Source: DATARH01 sp963705325
Lineage (GTDB): Bacteria; Pseudomonadota; Alphaproteobacteria; ATCC43930; CGMCC-115725
Length of the DNA: 64,000 nucleotides
Assembly (NCBI GenBank): GCA_963705325.1
Contig: OY970069.1
Coordinates: 558,001 to 622,000, forward strand
Reading direction: 5' to 3'
The stretch's first letter is position 1. Each line of letters opens with the position of its first letter. Below, piece by piece: positions 26,019-34,835 of the stretch. The translations under genes and the position numbers were made by a program. The notes beneath the pieces were generated by a model. It was given only the letters and a program-made list of their open reading frames with translations, had not been told where the DNA came from and did no database searches.

Positions 26019-27535
26019 GCGCCGAGCGCCGGTCCGTGCCGGATGGTGCGCACCATCAGCGCCAGATCGACCACCGCCAGCGCGCTGTAGAACAGCACGA
26101 AGCCGGCAAGCGAGCCGAGGATCGTCGCTACCGGCACCGAGGACACGCCGAGAAAGGTCGGCAGCACACCTTCGACCGCCCAAGGTTGCCGGCCATATTC
26201 GGCGACGACCCAGCCGAGCTCGATCGCGACCCAAGGAAGCGGCAGGCTCAACAAGGCCAGACGCAGGAACCAGCGGCGGTCGAGCGTTCGCGTCGAGGCG
26301 AAATAAAACGCGCCGGCAAACAGCGCGATGAAATAGAAGCCGAGCCCGGCCATCACCCGGAATCCCCAGAACAGCACCGGTACGTTGGGGACGAGGTCAT
26401 TCGCCGCGGCGGCGATCTGGTCCGGAGTCGCAGCACCGATATCGGTGCGGTAGCGGCGCAGCAGCAGCGCATAGCCGAGATTTTGCTGGGACGCGGCAAA
26501 CGCCGCCTTGGCGCCTGGGTCGTCGGGATCCTGCCGCAGGGTCTCCAGCGCGCGATAGGCGTTAAGGCCGTCGGCGATGCGCTTCTGGCCCTCGGCGACC
26601 AGATCGGCGATGCCCTCGACCGGCGTGTCGAGCGAGCGGGTGGCGATAAGCCCCAGGACCCAGGGAATTCTGATCGCGTCCCGCGTGGTCCGGGCGGCGA
26701 CATCGGGGAACCCGAAGACGGTGAGGCCCGCCGGCGGCGGCTCGGTGTGCCACGCCGCTTCGATGCCGGCGATCTTCATTTTCTGGTTCATCGTCGCGGT
26801 GTAGCCGCTCTCGTCGCCGAGCACGACGACCGACAGCGCCGAAGCGAGCCCGAAGCTCGCCGCGATCGTCATTGACCGGCGGGCGAGCGGAACATGGCGG
26901 CCGCGCAGCAGGTAGAGCGCGCTCACCGACAGGACGAACATCGATCCAGTGACATAGCCGGCGCTGACGGTATGGACGAACTTCGCCTGCGCCACCGGGT
27001 TGAACACCAAATCGTAGAACGAGGTCAGCTCCATCCGCATCGTCGCCGGATTGAACGCGGCGCCGACCGGGTTCTGCATCCAGCCGTTGGCGATGAGGAT
27101 CCACAGCGCCGACAGATTGGCGCCGATCGCGGTGAGCCAGGTCACCGCCAGATGCGCCAGCCGCGGCATGCGGTCCCAGCCGAAAAAGAACAGTCCGACA
27201 AAGCTCGCCTCGAGGAAGAACGCCATCAGCCCTTCGATGGCGAGCGGCGCGCCGAAAATGTCGCCGACATATTGCGAGTAGTAGGCCCAGTTGGTGCCGA
27301 ACTGGAATTCCATGGTGATCCCGGTCGCCACTCCCATCGCGAAGTTGATGCCGAAGAGGATGCCCCAGAACCGGGTCATCTCGCGCCAGATCGGGCGGCC
27401 GGTCATCACGTAGACGCTTTCCATGATCGCCAGCAGCAGCGACAGGCCGAGGGTCAGCGGCACGAACAGGAAATGGTAAAGCGCGGTCAGCGCGAATTGC
27501 AGCCGCGACAGCTCGACGACGGTGGTGTCGATCAT
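26015..27535 (-). CDS. cydA: Cytochrome bd ubiquinol oxidase subunit I
   Basis: Haem-bearing subunit of 506 residues. It opens MIDTTVVELSRLQFALTALYHFLF, whose His (residue 21) is the expected haem b595 ligand. The quinol-binding Q-loop region contains MNQKMKIAGIEAAW. The hallmark EYGRQPWAVEGVLPT lies near the C-terminus. The Q-loop looks like the short form. ATG 27535 lies one base after the stop of the small upstream gene. The operon order is small subunit, cydA, cydB, cydX. Confidence 0.95.
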   Translation of the reverse strand: MIDTTVVELSRLQFALTALYHFLFVPLTLGLSLLLAIMESVYVMTGRPIWREMTRFWGILFGINFAMGVATGITMEFQFGTNWAYYSQYVGDIFGAPLAIEGLMAFFLEASFVGLFFFGWDRMPRLAHLAVTWLTAIGANLSALWILIANGWMQNPVGAAFNPATMRMELTSFYDLVFNPVAQAKFVHTVSAGYVTGSMFVLSVSALYLLRGRHVPLARRSMTIAASFGLASALSVVVLGDESGYTATMNQKMKIAGIEAAWHTEPPPAGLTVFGFPDVAARTTRDAIRIPWVLGLIATRSLDTPVEGIADLVAEGQKRIADGLNAYRALETLRQDPDDPGAKAAFAASQQNLGYALLLRRYRTDIGAATPDQIAAAANDLVPNVPVLFWGFRVMAGLGFYFIALFAGAFYFASTRTLDRRWFLRLALLSLPLPWVAIELGWVVAEYGRQPWAVEGVLPTFLGVSSVPVATILGSLAGFVLFYSALAVVDLALMVRTIRHGPALGA

Positions 27536-27536
27536 G

Positions 27537-27722
27537 CTAGCGGCTCGCGAGCCCGAAGACTGCCGTAGCGGTGCGCTCAGCGGACGGACTTTGATCCGGC
27601 GGCGGCACAAAGAACGCAAAATAAAGCACCGCGAGCGCCGCGGCCTTCGCGATTAGCGCGGCTGCGACCGTGCGGCCAAGCGATCGATCTCTGATAACGG
27701 TGCGACGCGGCCGTCTCGCCAT
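27537..27722 (-). CDS. CydP-like small subunit of cytochrome bd
   Basis: A 61-residue protein with a basic N-terminus, one membrane helix (VAAALIAKAAALAVLYFAFF) and a Pro-rich then polar tail. Position directly before cydA (one base between stop and start) and the pattern of an Arg-rich start plus a single helix with a Lys near its entry fit the CydP-type small subunits. The match is by pattern, so the name is given as likely only. GGAGGCGGGGGAA precedes the ATG. It is probably the first gene of the cyd operon. Confidence 0.65.
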   Translation of the reverse strand: MARRPRRTVIRDRSLGRTVAAALIAKAAALAVLYFAFFVPPPDQSPSAERTATAVFGLASR

Positions 27723-27908
27723 GACGATTCCCCCGCCTCCGCTTTCGTCGAGCCTGCGGCGCAACGCCCCCGACTATAACCAAAAATATCGGTCCGGTGC
27801 ACCAGTGCCTGATCACCAAGCCGTTCTGGCATCGCAACGGCATTGATCTGCATCAACGCAGGCGGTTCCAATGGCGGGTGAGATCGCGCGGCGGCAAGGA
27901 GAGAGAAC

Positions 27909-29099
27909 ATGGATGGGATCGGCCAGGATCGGGCGGACTACGTGGCGCGCGCCAAGGCGCTCGGACCGATGATCGCCGCCGCTGCGGATGAGGTCGAAAA
28001 GGATCGCGAGCTACCGTCCGCCCTCGTCGCCAAGCTGGCGGGTGCAGGCCTTTTCCGTCTGTTGCAGCCGCGAGAGCTTGGCGGCGCCGAACTGGCCCCG
28101 ATGGAATTCGCCGAAATCATGGGCGAGATCGCCAGCCACGACGCGAGCACCGCCTGGTGCGTCGGCCAGGGCAACGGCTGCGGCATGTCGGCGGCGCTGC
28201 TCGATCCCGCCGTAGCGCGGGAGATTTTCGGTCCCGACGACGGGATTCTCGCCTGGGGCCCGCCGAGCAGCTCGGCCGAAGCCCGCAAGGTACCCGGCGG
28301 CTATCGCCTCACCGGCTCGTGGAGCTTCGCCAGCGGCAGCCACAACGCCACCTGGCTGGGCGCCCATATTCTCGAACGCGGCGCCGATGGCGAGCCGGTG
28401 CGACGGTCCGACGGAGGCACGATCCTGCGTTCGCTGTTGTTCCCCAAGGCGCAGGCGCAGATGACCGACATCTGGCGGGTGCTCGGCCTCAAAGGCACCG
28501 GCAGCGACATGTATAGCGTCACCGACCTTTTCGTCGCCGACGACCACACCGTGTTGCACGACCGCGGCAAGGCGCCGCCGCGCAGCGGCGGCCGCCTCTA
28601 CCGCTTCAGCTTTAGCAACCTCTACGCCTCCGGTTTCGCGGGGCTGGCGCTCGGCGTCGCCCGCGCCTTCTACGACAGCTTTGTCGCCTTGGCGGCCGAC
28701 AAGACCCCGCGCGGCGCCAAGGGCACCTTGCGCCACGACCAGGTGGTGCAATCGCAGGTGGCGCAGGCGAGCGCCCGGCTGCGGTCAGCCCGCGCATTCT
28801 TGCTCACGTCCCTAAACGAGATCTGGGATGCGGTCGGCGAGACCGGAGAGGTCAGTCTCGACCAGACCGCGACAATCCGTCTCGCATCGACCTGGGCGAT
28901 CAAACAAGCGCGCGAGGTGGTCAACGAACTCTACCACGCCGCGGGAGCCACCGCGATTTTCGACGCGCAGCCGTTCGAACGCCGCTTCCGCGACATGAAC
29001 ACCATCGCGCAGCAGATGCAGGGCGCCCAGCGCCACTTCGAGACGGTCGGCGGGATTCTCCTCGGCCTGGAACCCGATGCGACGATGTTCACCTTCTGA
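27909..29099 (+). CDS. Acyl-CoA-dehydrogenase-like flavin monooxygenase (HsaA/DszC type)
   Basis: Flavoprotein of 396 residues with the acyl-CoA dehydrogenase fold. Sequence features (LFRLLQPRELGGAEL, ASTAWCVGQGNG, YRLTGSWSFASGSHNATW, LGLKGTGSDMY, RRFRDMNTIAQQMQGAQRHF) fit the group D flavin monooxygenases such as HsaA, HpaB-like and DszC rather than true dehydrogenases. These enzymes use reduced flavin supplied by a separate reductase. No reductase gene is adjacent. It has a GAGAGAAC ribosome site before the ATG and is followed 84 bases on by the molybdenum hydroxylase, perhaps in one pathway. Confidence 0.8.
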   Translation: MDGIGQDRADYVARAKALGPMIAAAADEVEKDRELPSALVAKLAGAGLFRLLQPRELGGAELAPMEFAEIMGEIASHDASTAWCVGQGNGCGMSAALLDPAVAREIFGPDDGILAWGPPSSSAEARKVPGGYRLTGSWSFASGSHNATWLGAHILERGADGEPVRRSDGGTILRSLLFPKAQAQMTDIWRVLGLKGTGSDMYSVTDLFVADDHTVLHDRGKAPPRSGGRLYRFSFSNLYASGFAGLALGVARAFYDSFVALAADKTPRGAKGTLRHDQVVQSQVAQASARLRSARAFLLTSLNEIWDAVGETGEVSLDQTATIRLASTWAIKQAREVVNELYHAAGATAIFDAQPFERRFRDMNTIAQQMQGAQRHFETVGGILLGLEPDATMFTF

Positions 29100-29183
29100 C
29101 GCTTCAAACGCGCTTCCATTTGTGTGAGCCGCGCCCGGCGGCTAAACTCTCCTCAGACCGTTGCTCAATGAGGAGACACCGCC

Positions 29184-31458
29184 GTGAACGATGTTGCGCC
29201 GTCTCGTTACAAGTGGGTGGGAACTCGGCCGATCCGTCCGGACGGCGTGCCCAAAGTCACGGGCCGCGCGATGTACGCGGCCGACCTGGCGATGCCCGGC
29301 GCGCTCTATGGCAAGATCGTGCGCTCGCCGCACGCCCATGCGCGCATCAAGTCGATCAACACCGCGAAGGCCAAGGCCCTGCCCGGCGTCAAGGCGGTCA
29401 TCACCGGCGCCGATTTTCCCGACCACAAATTCGAGTACATCGGCCCTGAGCGCGTCGCGGTCAATTTCTGGCATGTGTCGCGCAATGTGATGGCCAAGGA
29501 AAAGGCGCTTTATGACGGCCACGCGGTCGCTGCGATCGCCGCGATCTCGAAGGAGATTGCCGAGGAGGCCGAGGCGCTGCTCGAGATCGACTACGAGGTG
29601 CTGCCGCACGCGATCGATGTCGACGACGCGATGCGTGAAGACGCACCGCTGCTCTTCGAGGACATGATCACCCGTGGCATCGAGCCCGCGCCGACCAAGC
29701 CGTCGAACATCGCCAAGAAGCTTGAATTCGCGATCGGCGATGTCGAGAAGGGCTTCAAGGAAGCCGATGTCGTGATCGAGAAGGACTTCAAGACCGCGGC
29801 CGTTCACCAGGGCTACATCGAGCCGCACGCCTGCAGCGTACGGATGGACGCTGACGGCCAGGGCGAGATCTGGTCGTCGAGCCAGGGGCATTTCGTCGTC
29901 CGGGCCCTGACGGCCAAGCTGCTTGAGGTCCCCGTCGGCAACCTGCGCGCGACGCCGGCCGAGATCGGTGGCGGGTTTGGCGGTAAGACGGTTGTTTATG
30001 TCGAGCCGGTTGCCGCACTGCTGTCGAAGAAAACCGGCCGGCCGGTGAAAATCACGATGAGCCGCGACGAGGTGTTCAAGGCCACCGGCCCGACATCGGG
30101 TGCCTCCATGACTGTCAAGATCGGCGTCAAGAAGGACGGCACGATCACCGCCGCGCAGGGCATCTTCAAATACCAGGCCGGCGCGTTCCCCGGCTCACCT
30201 GTGATGAACGGCTGCCTCTGCGCGTTCGCGCCCTACGAGATCGAGCACCAGCACACGGTCGGCTACGACGTCGTCTGCAACCGTCCGAAATCGGCGGCAT
30301 ACCGGGCGCCCGGCTCGCCGATCTCGGCCTTTGCGGTTGAAAGCGTGCTCGATATGTGCGCCAAGAAAATCGGCATGGACCCGGTCGAGCTGCGCCTCAA
30401 GAACGCAGCCAAGCCTGGCACCCCGATGATTTACGGCCCGAAACTCGGCCATGGCGGCTACATCGAGACGCTGGAGGCGGTGAAGAACCATCCGGCGTAC
30501 CAGATCAAGCTCGGCCCCAATCAGGGCCGCGGCGTCGCCTCGGGCTACTGGTTCAACGGCGGCGGCGAATTCGAGCGCTACGATCCAGGTCAACGCCGAC
30601 GGCACCGTCACCGTCGCCACCGGCAGCGTCGATGTTGGCGGCTCGCGCGCCTCGATGGCGCTGATGGCGGCCGAGACCTTTGGCATCGATTACAGCCAGG
30701 TGCGCGCCATCGTCGCCGACACGTCGTCGGTCGGCTACACCCATGTGACTGGCGGCAGCCGCGTCACTTTCGCCACCGGCACCGCGGTTGTCGACGCCGC
30801 CAAAAAGGCGATCGACGACTTGCGCGGCCGCGCCGCGATGATCTGGGACGTCGATGTGGACGGCGTCGTCTGGGAGGATGGCCACGCCAAGCCGGCCTCG
30901 AGCAATGTCGGCGATTTCAAGCCGATGTCGCTGAAGGAGCTCGCGGGCAAGGCGGCGGCGACCGGCGGTCCGATCACCACCGCGGCCTCGGTCAATGCCG
31001 GCGGCCAGGCGCCCGGCTTTGCGACGCAGTTTTGCGATGTCGAAGTCGACCCGGAGACCGGCAAGGTGACCGTCCTGCGCTTTATCGCGGCACAGGATGT
31101 CGGCACCGCGATCCACCCCTCTTACGTCGAGGGGCAGATCCAGGGCGGGGTCGTCCAGGGCATCGGCTGGGCGCTCAACGAGGAATACATCTACAACCAG
31201 AAGGGCCAGCTCGATAACGCGGGCTTCCTCGATTACCGCTGCCCGGTCGCCAGCGACCTGCCGATGATCGAGGCGCTGCTCGTCGAGGTGCCGAACCCGA
31301 CGCACCCCTACGGCGCCAAGGGCGTCGGCGAGGTCAACATCTGTCCGCCGATGGCGGCGATCGCCAATGCGATTGATGATGCGATCGGCCGGCGGCTGAC
31401 CGAACTGCCCATGTCGCCGCCGAAGATCCTGGCCGCGCTCGACCACGGCGCGGACTAG
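29184..31458 (+). pseudogene. Molybdenum hydroxylase large subunit (xanthine dehydrogenase family), one frameshift
   Basis: Molybdopterin-binding subunit of about 757 residues once a single extra T near 30570/30571 is ignored. Removing it restores GGGE-SSATIQVNADG, as in relatives. Motifs are EIGGGFGGKT, AYRAPGSPISAFAVES, VTGGSRVTFATG and the C-terminal KGVGEVNICPP with the catalytic Glu. The AYRxxxR CO-dehydrogenase Cys motif is absent, so this is not CoxL. The start is GTG 29184 after GAGGAG. No 2Fe-2S or FAD subunit gene is adjacent. The MoaD-like gene follows by eight bases. As written the protein is broken into 29184-30594 and about 30571-31458; an assembly error is the more likely cause. 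Confidence 0.85.
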
Positions 31459-31466
31459 GCATCCCG

Positions 31467-31724
31467 ATGACGACCGCGCAGGTGACGCTCACGAGCGGGT
31501 TCAGCCGCCGCTATACCGGCGGACGGCGTGAATTCGAAATCGAGGCGAAAACCCTGCGCGATGTCATCAAGGCGCTGGATAAGATGTATCCAGGGCTCGG
31601 CGAGCACCTTGAGGAGGAGACCACCGTCGCCATCGACGGCGCAATCCACGATGCACCCGGCTATTTCCAGAAGCTGCGGCAGGGCAGCGAGGTGTTCTTC
31701 ATCCCCAAGCTCGAAGGCGGTTAG
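31467..31724 (+). CDS. MoaD/ThiS-family sulfur carrier
   Basis: Ubiquitin-fold protein of 85 residues ending in the diglycine tail KLEGG that is needed for thiocarboxylation. The beta-grasp pattern is visible (VTLTSGFSRRYTGGRREFEI, LRDVIKALDKMYPGL, VFFIPKLEGG). It sits eight bases after the molybdenum hydroxylase gene, so a role in supplying sulfur to its molybdopterin cofactor is likely. It could instead serve another sulfur-transfer pathway. A strong terminator follows. Confidence 0.85.
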   Translation: MTTAQVTLTSGFSRRYTGGRREFEIEAKTLRDVIKALDKMYPGLGEHLEEETTVAIDGAIHDAPGYFQKLRQGSEVFFIPKLEGG

Positions 31725-31752
31725 CCCCAACCGCGGCAGCACGCAGACAGTC

Positions 31753-31780
31753 AAAAAGCCGGGCTAGCCCGGCTTTTTTT
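31753..31780. terminator. Strong intrinsic terminator
   Basis: Stem GCCGGG-CTAG-CCCGGC flanked by five A on the left and seven T on the right. It works for the plus-strand MoaD-like gene, and the A-run makes it usable for the convergent Flp pilin gene on the minus strand too. Confidence 0.9.
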
Positions 31781-31873
31781 GTGGGAGAGGCTGGCCGGGG
31801 TTGTCAGCCCCGACCGGCCAGCCTCTCGACCCTCGCGCCACCCGGTGGGGGCAGCGCCTAAAGGGCAAGGTGC

Positions 31874-32035
31874 TTACATATTGTTCGCGACCGTATCGAA
31901 GGTCCCGCTGAGGTTAATGCCGACCGTGTTGAGTACCCCGACGGCGGCGAGAGCGATCAGCGAGGCGATGAGTTCATATTCGATGGCGGTGACACCACTT
32001 TCGTCCGACAGAATTCGGTGAAGCGCGGCAAGCAT
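31874..32035 (-). CDS. Flp/Fap-type pilin subunit (orphan)
   Basis: A 53-residue pilin of the Flp family. The conserved core is GVTAIEYELIASLIALAAVG, with the GVTAIEY signature that follows the prepilin cleavage site and the Glu and Tyr needed for processing and assembly. The short leader (MLAALHRILSDES) and the tail GTFDTVANNM are typical. GGAG lies nine bases before the ATG. No tad/cpa assembly genes, prepilin peptidase or secretin occur in this window, so the machinery must be elsewhere. About 190 AT-rich bases separate it from the TonB receptor stop and probably hold its promoter. Confidence 0.88.
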   Translation of the reverse strand: MLAALHRILSDESGVTAIEYELIASLIALAAVGVLNTVGINLSGTFDTVANNM

Positions 32036-32227
32036 TGGTCTACTCCGTGTCCGGTACGAGGCAAATGCTCGCCGAATGCCTGCGGTATTTCAATAAAATT
32101 GATCCTTAATTGAATGTGTATTGTTGGGAGTCATGCTTAATTATTTATTGCTTGAAAGAAGCCGACAACAAGCTACGGACGACCGCATCGAGCGAGGCGG
32201 AACCGGACAGTGGCGTTCAAATCGGGT

Positions 32228-34234
32228 TCAGAATTTCACGGTGATCGTCCCGATCACCCGCCTTTCGACATTGGGCGCGGACGTTTGGCGTTGGGTTGCT
32301 TGGGTAATGTTCTGTCCCGAGAGGGCCAGGGTTATCCGGTCCGTCAGCTGATAGGCGATGCGGCCATCGATCGATACATAATCGTTGATCGGTGCCAGGG
32401 TCGTGAATAGCCCCGCCACGACCGGGACAAACCCGTAAAAGCGCGATTCGTAGCGCAGGAATCCATCGATTTCCCAGGGCCCGTGCGACCAGCCGAGATT
32501 GGCGTTCACGACATGAACGGGGTTCGTATGCTGGAAATCGACATTGGTGGTGAGGTTGGTCAGCCCCGGATTGAAACGGTCGGTCACGACCTCCGGGGTG
32601 TAGCTCAGCCCCCAGCGCCAGTCGCTGAGAAATTTGCCCTTCAGCGCCAGCTCGATCCCTTCCGCATGCGAGCGGGCCACGTTAGCCGAGGTAAAAAAGG
32701 CGCCGCCCGGAGCGATGAGAAAGCCCCCGGACAGGCTGGCGATCTCGTTGGTGGTCTGATGGAACCCGCTTGCCCGGAAGTGGGCGTTGAGCGCCTCGAA
32801 ATAGTGGTCCCACCCAAGCTCGTAATTGGTCACGACAGTTGGCTGCAGGGTCGGCACGCCGGTATAGTTCGCCGAGGGCGAATTGAACGCCAACGCACCC
32901 AGTTCGGCGAGATTCGGAAGCTGCACCCCGCGGCCAACGGTCAGCCGCACCGTGTCCTCGGCGTCGGCTTTCCACACGAGACCGCTGTTGAAGCTTTCTG
33001 TCGTAACGCTTCGGTCCCAATTGGCGTTGGCGAACGGGGATCCAAGCGGCGCCGAGCCGTCGCGCCCAAGCATCAAATGGTCGATGCGCAGTGCGTTGGT
33101 CAGCGCCAGCGAGGGCATGATCTGCCATTGCCACATGCCGCCGACGGCGACGACGTCATAGAACACGTCGGCACCGCCGAAGGGCGTCGTGCCCGCAGTG
33201 TTATGCCGATACTCGACGGTGCCGCGCAGCGTGTGATCGGTGCCGACCTTCACCGAATCCTGCAACTGGACCACGGTGACGTTGTTCTGAAACGTCGGGG
33301 CCGGTACGAACGCCACATCGCCGAATTGATAGGCCGTGGATATCCAATTGCTATAGGCGGTTGCCTGCCACAACCCGGTGTCGGTGTCGGAGGTCAATTG
33401 CGCTTTGACCGAATTGGTTTCATACCTGGTAAATGCCGGATTATATCCGCCAGTGACTTCGTCTTGTTTGGCGAAAGTATGACTGGCCTCGAGATCAAGG
33501 GTGGTTTTTTCACCGAGGCGGACGACTCCGTTCAAGTCGAACGAGCCGCGATTATCGTCGCGCCGAAGGCCGAGAAAGGGCACACCGGCCGGGGTCGTGA
33601 AGTCGTCATCGAAACGTCCACCGACCATGAGGCGGACGGCGCCCCGCTCGCCGAGTTTCATGGTCGTTACCAGCGAGCCCTGCCCGAAACTCTGCGTAGC
33701 TCCGGTCAGCGAAGCGGTGTTCACGTCGTCGTAAAGCGGGTTATAGGTGACGATGTTGATCACGCCGCCGGCGGCGTTGAAGCCGAACAGGGCGCTGTTC
33801 GGCCCCTTGACGATCTCGATCTGACGGATCGCCGACAGCTCGACGGGCAAGGCGCTCCACGGCGTGAAGCCGTAGAAATCGGCATAAACTTGCCGCCCGT
33901 CGATCAGCACCAGAAGGCGCGGGGAGTAGGCCTGGTTGTAGCCGCGGACGCTGACATCGGCTTGGTCGTTGGTCCATTGCAGCACATCGATACCGGCGAC
34001 ATGGCGCAACACGCCGGGGATGTCGGTTGCGCCGGAGCGGCGAATGTCATCGGCCGTAACGATCTCCATGGTCGCCGGCACATCGCTTGCCCGCTGGGGA
34101 GAGCCGGTGACGCTGGTCGTTACCGGTTCGCCGAATAGCTGCTCGAGCGCCCCGTAATTCATCAATTGACCCTGCGCGGAACCCGCGGCCATCACGAGCG
34201 AGGCACCGATCGCAGTTGCCAAACCGGTTTTCAT
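32228..34234 (-). CDS. TonB-dependent outer-membrane receptor
   Basis: Outer-membrane receptor of 668 residues with a signal peptide (cleavage near SAQG). The plug domain has PATMEIVTADDIRRSGATDIP, then VRGYNQAYSPRLLVLIDGRQVY and IEIVKGPNSALFGFNAAGG. A long beta-barrel follows, ending in the expected aromatic residue (ITVKF). The subgroup with LFGEPVTTSVTGSPQRASD at the N-terminus often sits beside YfiR-like and GGDEF genes, as here. It is the last of three minus-strand genes. Ligand unknown. GGAGGAGG precedes the ATG. Confidence 0.9.
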   Translation of the reverse strand: MKTGLATAIGASLVMAAGSAQGQLMNYGALEQLFGEPVTTSVTGSPQRASDVPATMEIVTADDIRRSGATDIPGVLRHVAGIDVLQWTNDQADVSVRGYNQAYSPRLLVLIDGRQVYADFYGFTPWSALPVELSAIRQIEIVKGPNSALFGFNAAGGVINIVTYNPLYDDVNTASLTGATQSFGQGSLVTTMKLGERGAVRLMVGGRFDDDFTTPAGVPFLGLRRDDNRGSFDLNGVVRLGEKTTLDLEASHTFAKQDEVTGGYNPAFTRYETNSVKAQLTSDTDTGLWQATAYSNWISTAYQFGDVAFVPAPTFQNNVTVVQLQDSVKVGTDHTLRGTVEYRHNTAGTTPFGGADVFYDVVAVGGMWQWQIMPSLALTNALRIDHLMLGRDGSAPLGSPFANANWDRSVTTESFNSGLVWKADAEDTVRLTVGRGVQLPNLAELGALAFNSPSANYTGVPTLQPTVVTNYELGWDHYFEALNAHFRASGFHQTTNEIASLSGGFLIAPGGAFFTSANVARSHAEGIELALKGKFLSDWRWGLSYTPEVVTDRFNPGLTNLTTNVDFQHTNPVHVVNANLGWSHGPWEIDGFLRYESRFYGFVPVVAGLFTTLAPINDYVSIDGRIAYQLTDRITLALSGQNITQATQRQTSAPNVERRVIGTITVKF

Positions 34235-34289
34235 CGGCGTCCTCCTCCAGCGGAGTTCTGCCGGGCCCGGGCCCGGTTAGCTGTTGCGG

Positions 34290-34814
34290 TCAGAACTCGG
34301 TGATCAACATGCGGAAAGCAGTGGAAAAGGAGACGCCGCTGCTTTCCGCCGCAGCCCGGTTGACGAGGATCTCAACCCTCGGCCCCGAATGAATACCGAT
34401 GGCGCAGGCTCCGCTGCGAACCTGGGCAAGATCGAAGCTGACGCAGGGCAGCTTCTTCAAATTGGCGACTTCACTAAGCCGCTCCGCCGGCCCGGTCCCT
34501 TCAGTTAAGAAGAACAACCCGACCTGCGCGCCTCCAACTTGGTCAATCGGCACCTGTATTGGCTGCAAGGTCACGTTGCCCACGCGCAGTCCGCCCGCCA
34601 TCAATTGTGCCAGCTGAGCGGCATCGGCGGTGGATTGCGGATTGGCGGGATTGAAGACAATGCCGACATGAACCGTGCCGACCGGCGCGTTGGTCATGAA
34701 GCTCAAGGCCCGGGCAGCAATCTGAAGATCGCCTTCGGACACGGCTGCCATCGCATTCATGGCCGCGCCGAGCATCGCTGCCGTGAGGATGACCAGCTTG
34801 CCGCGCCCCATCAT
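34290..34814 (-). CDS. YfiR-like periplasmic protein
   Basis: Secreted protein of 174 residues with a signal peptide (cleavage near AMA-AV). The pattern fits the YfiR/DUF4154 family: an N-terminal strand and helix region, VHVGIVFNPANPQSTADAAQ, GAQVGLFFLTEG and VEILVNRAAAESSGVSFSTAFRMLI near the end. In Pseudomonas YfiR represses the diguanylate cyclase YfiN from the periplasm. Here it lies 22 bases after a membrane GGDEF-EAL gene and before a TonB receptor, which supports the same kind of role (inference). Sequence identity to YfiR is low by eye. Confidence 0.65.
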   Translation of the reverse strand: MMGRGKLVILTAAMLGAAMNAMAAVSEGDLQIAARALSFMTNAPVGTVHVGIVFNPANPQSTADAAQLAQLMAGGLRVGNVTLQPIQVPIDQVGGAQVGLFFLTEGTGPAERLSEVANLKKLPCVSFDLAQVRSGACAIGIHSGPRVEILVNRAAAESSGVSFSTAFRMLITEF

Positions 34815-34835
34815 CTTCCCCCGCCGCCCCGGCCG

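Noticed and set aside
29184..31458. Aerobic CO dehydrogenase large subunit
   Set aside because: The Cys-containing active-site loop of CoxL (AYRxCSFR) is absent, and no coxM/coxS genes are adjacent.
32483..34138. 550-codon open frame on the plus strand
   Set aside because: It is antisense to a clear TonB receptor with intact motifs, and has no recognisable protein features.
34290..34814. Cobalamin or siderophore binding protein for the TonB receptor
   Set aside because: There are no ABC-type binding-protein motifs; the ending and strand pattern fit YfiR better.
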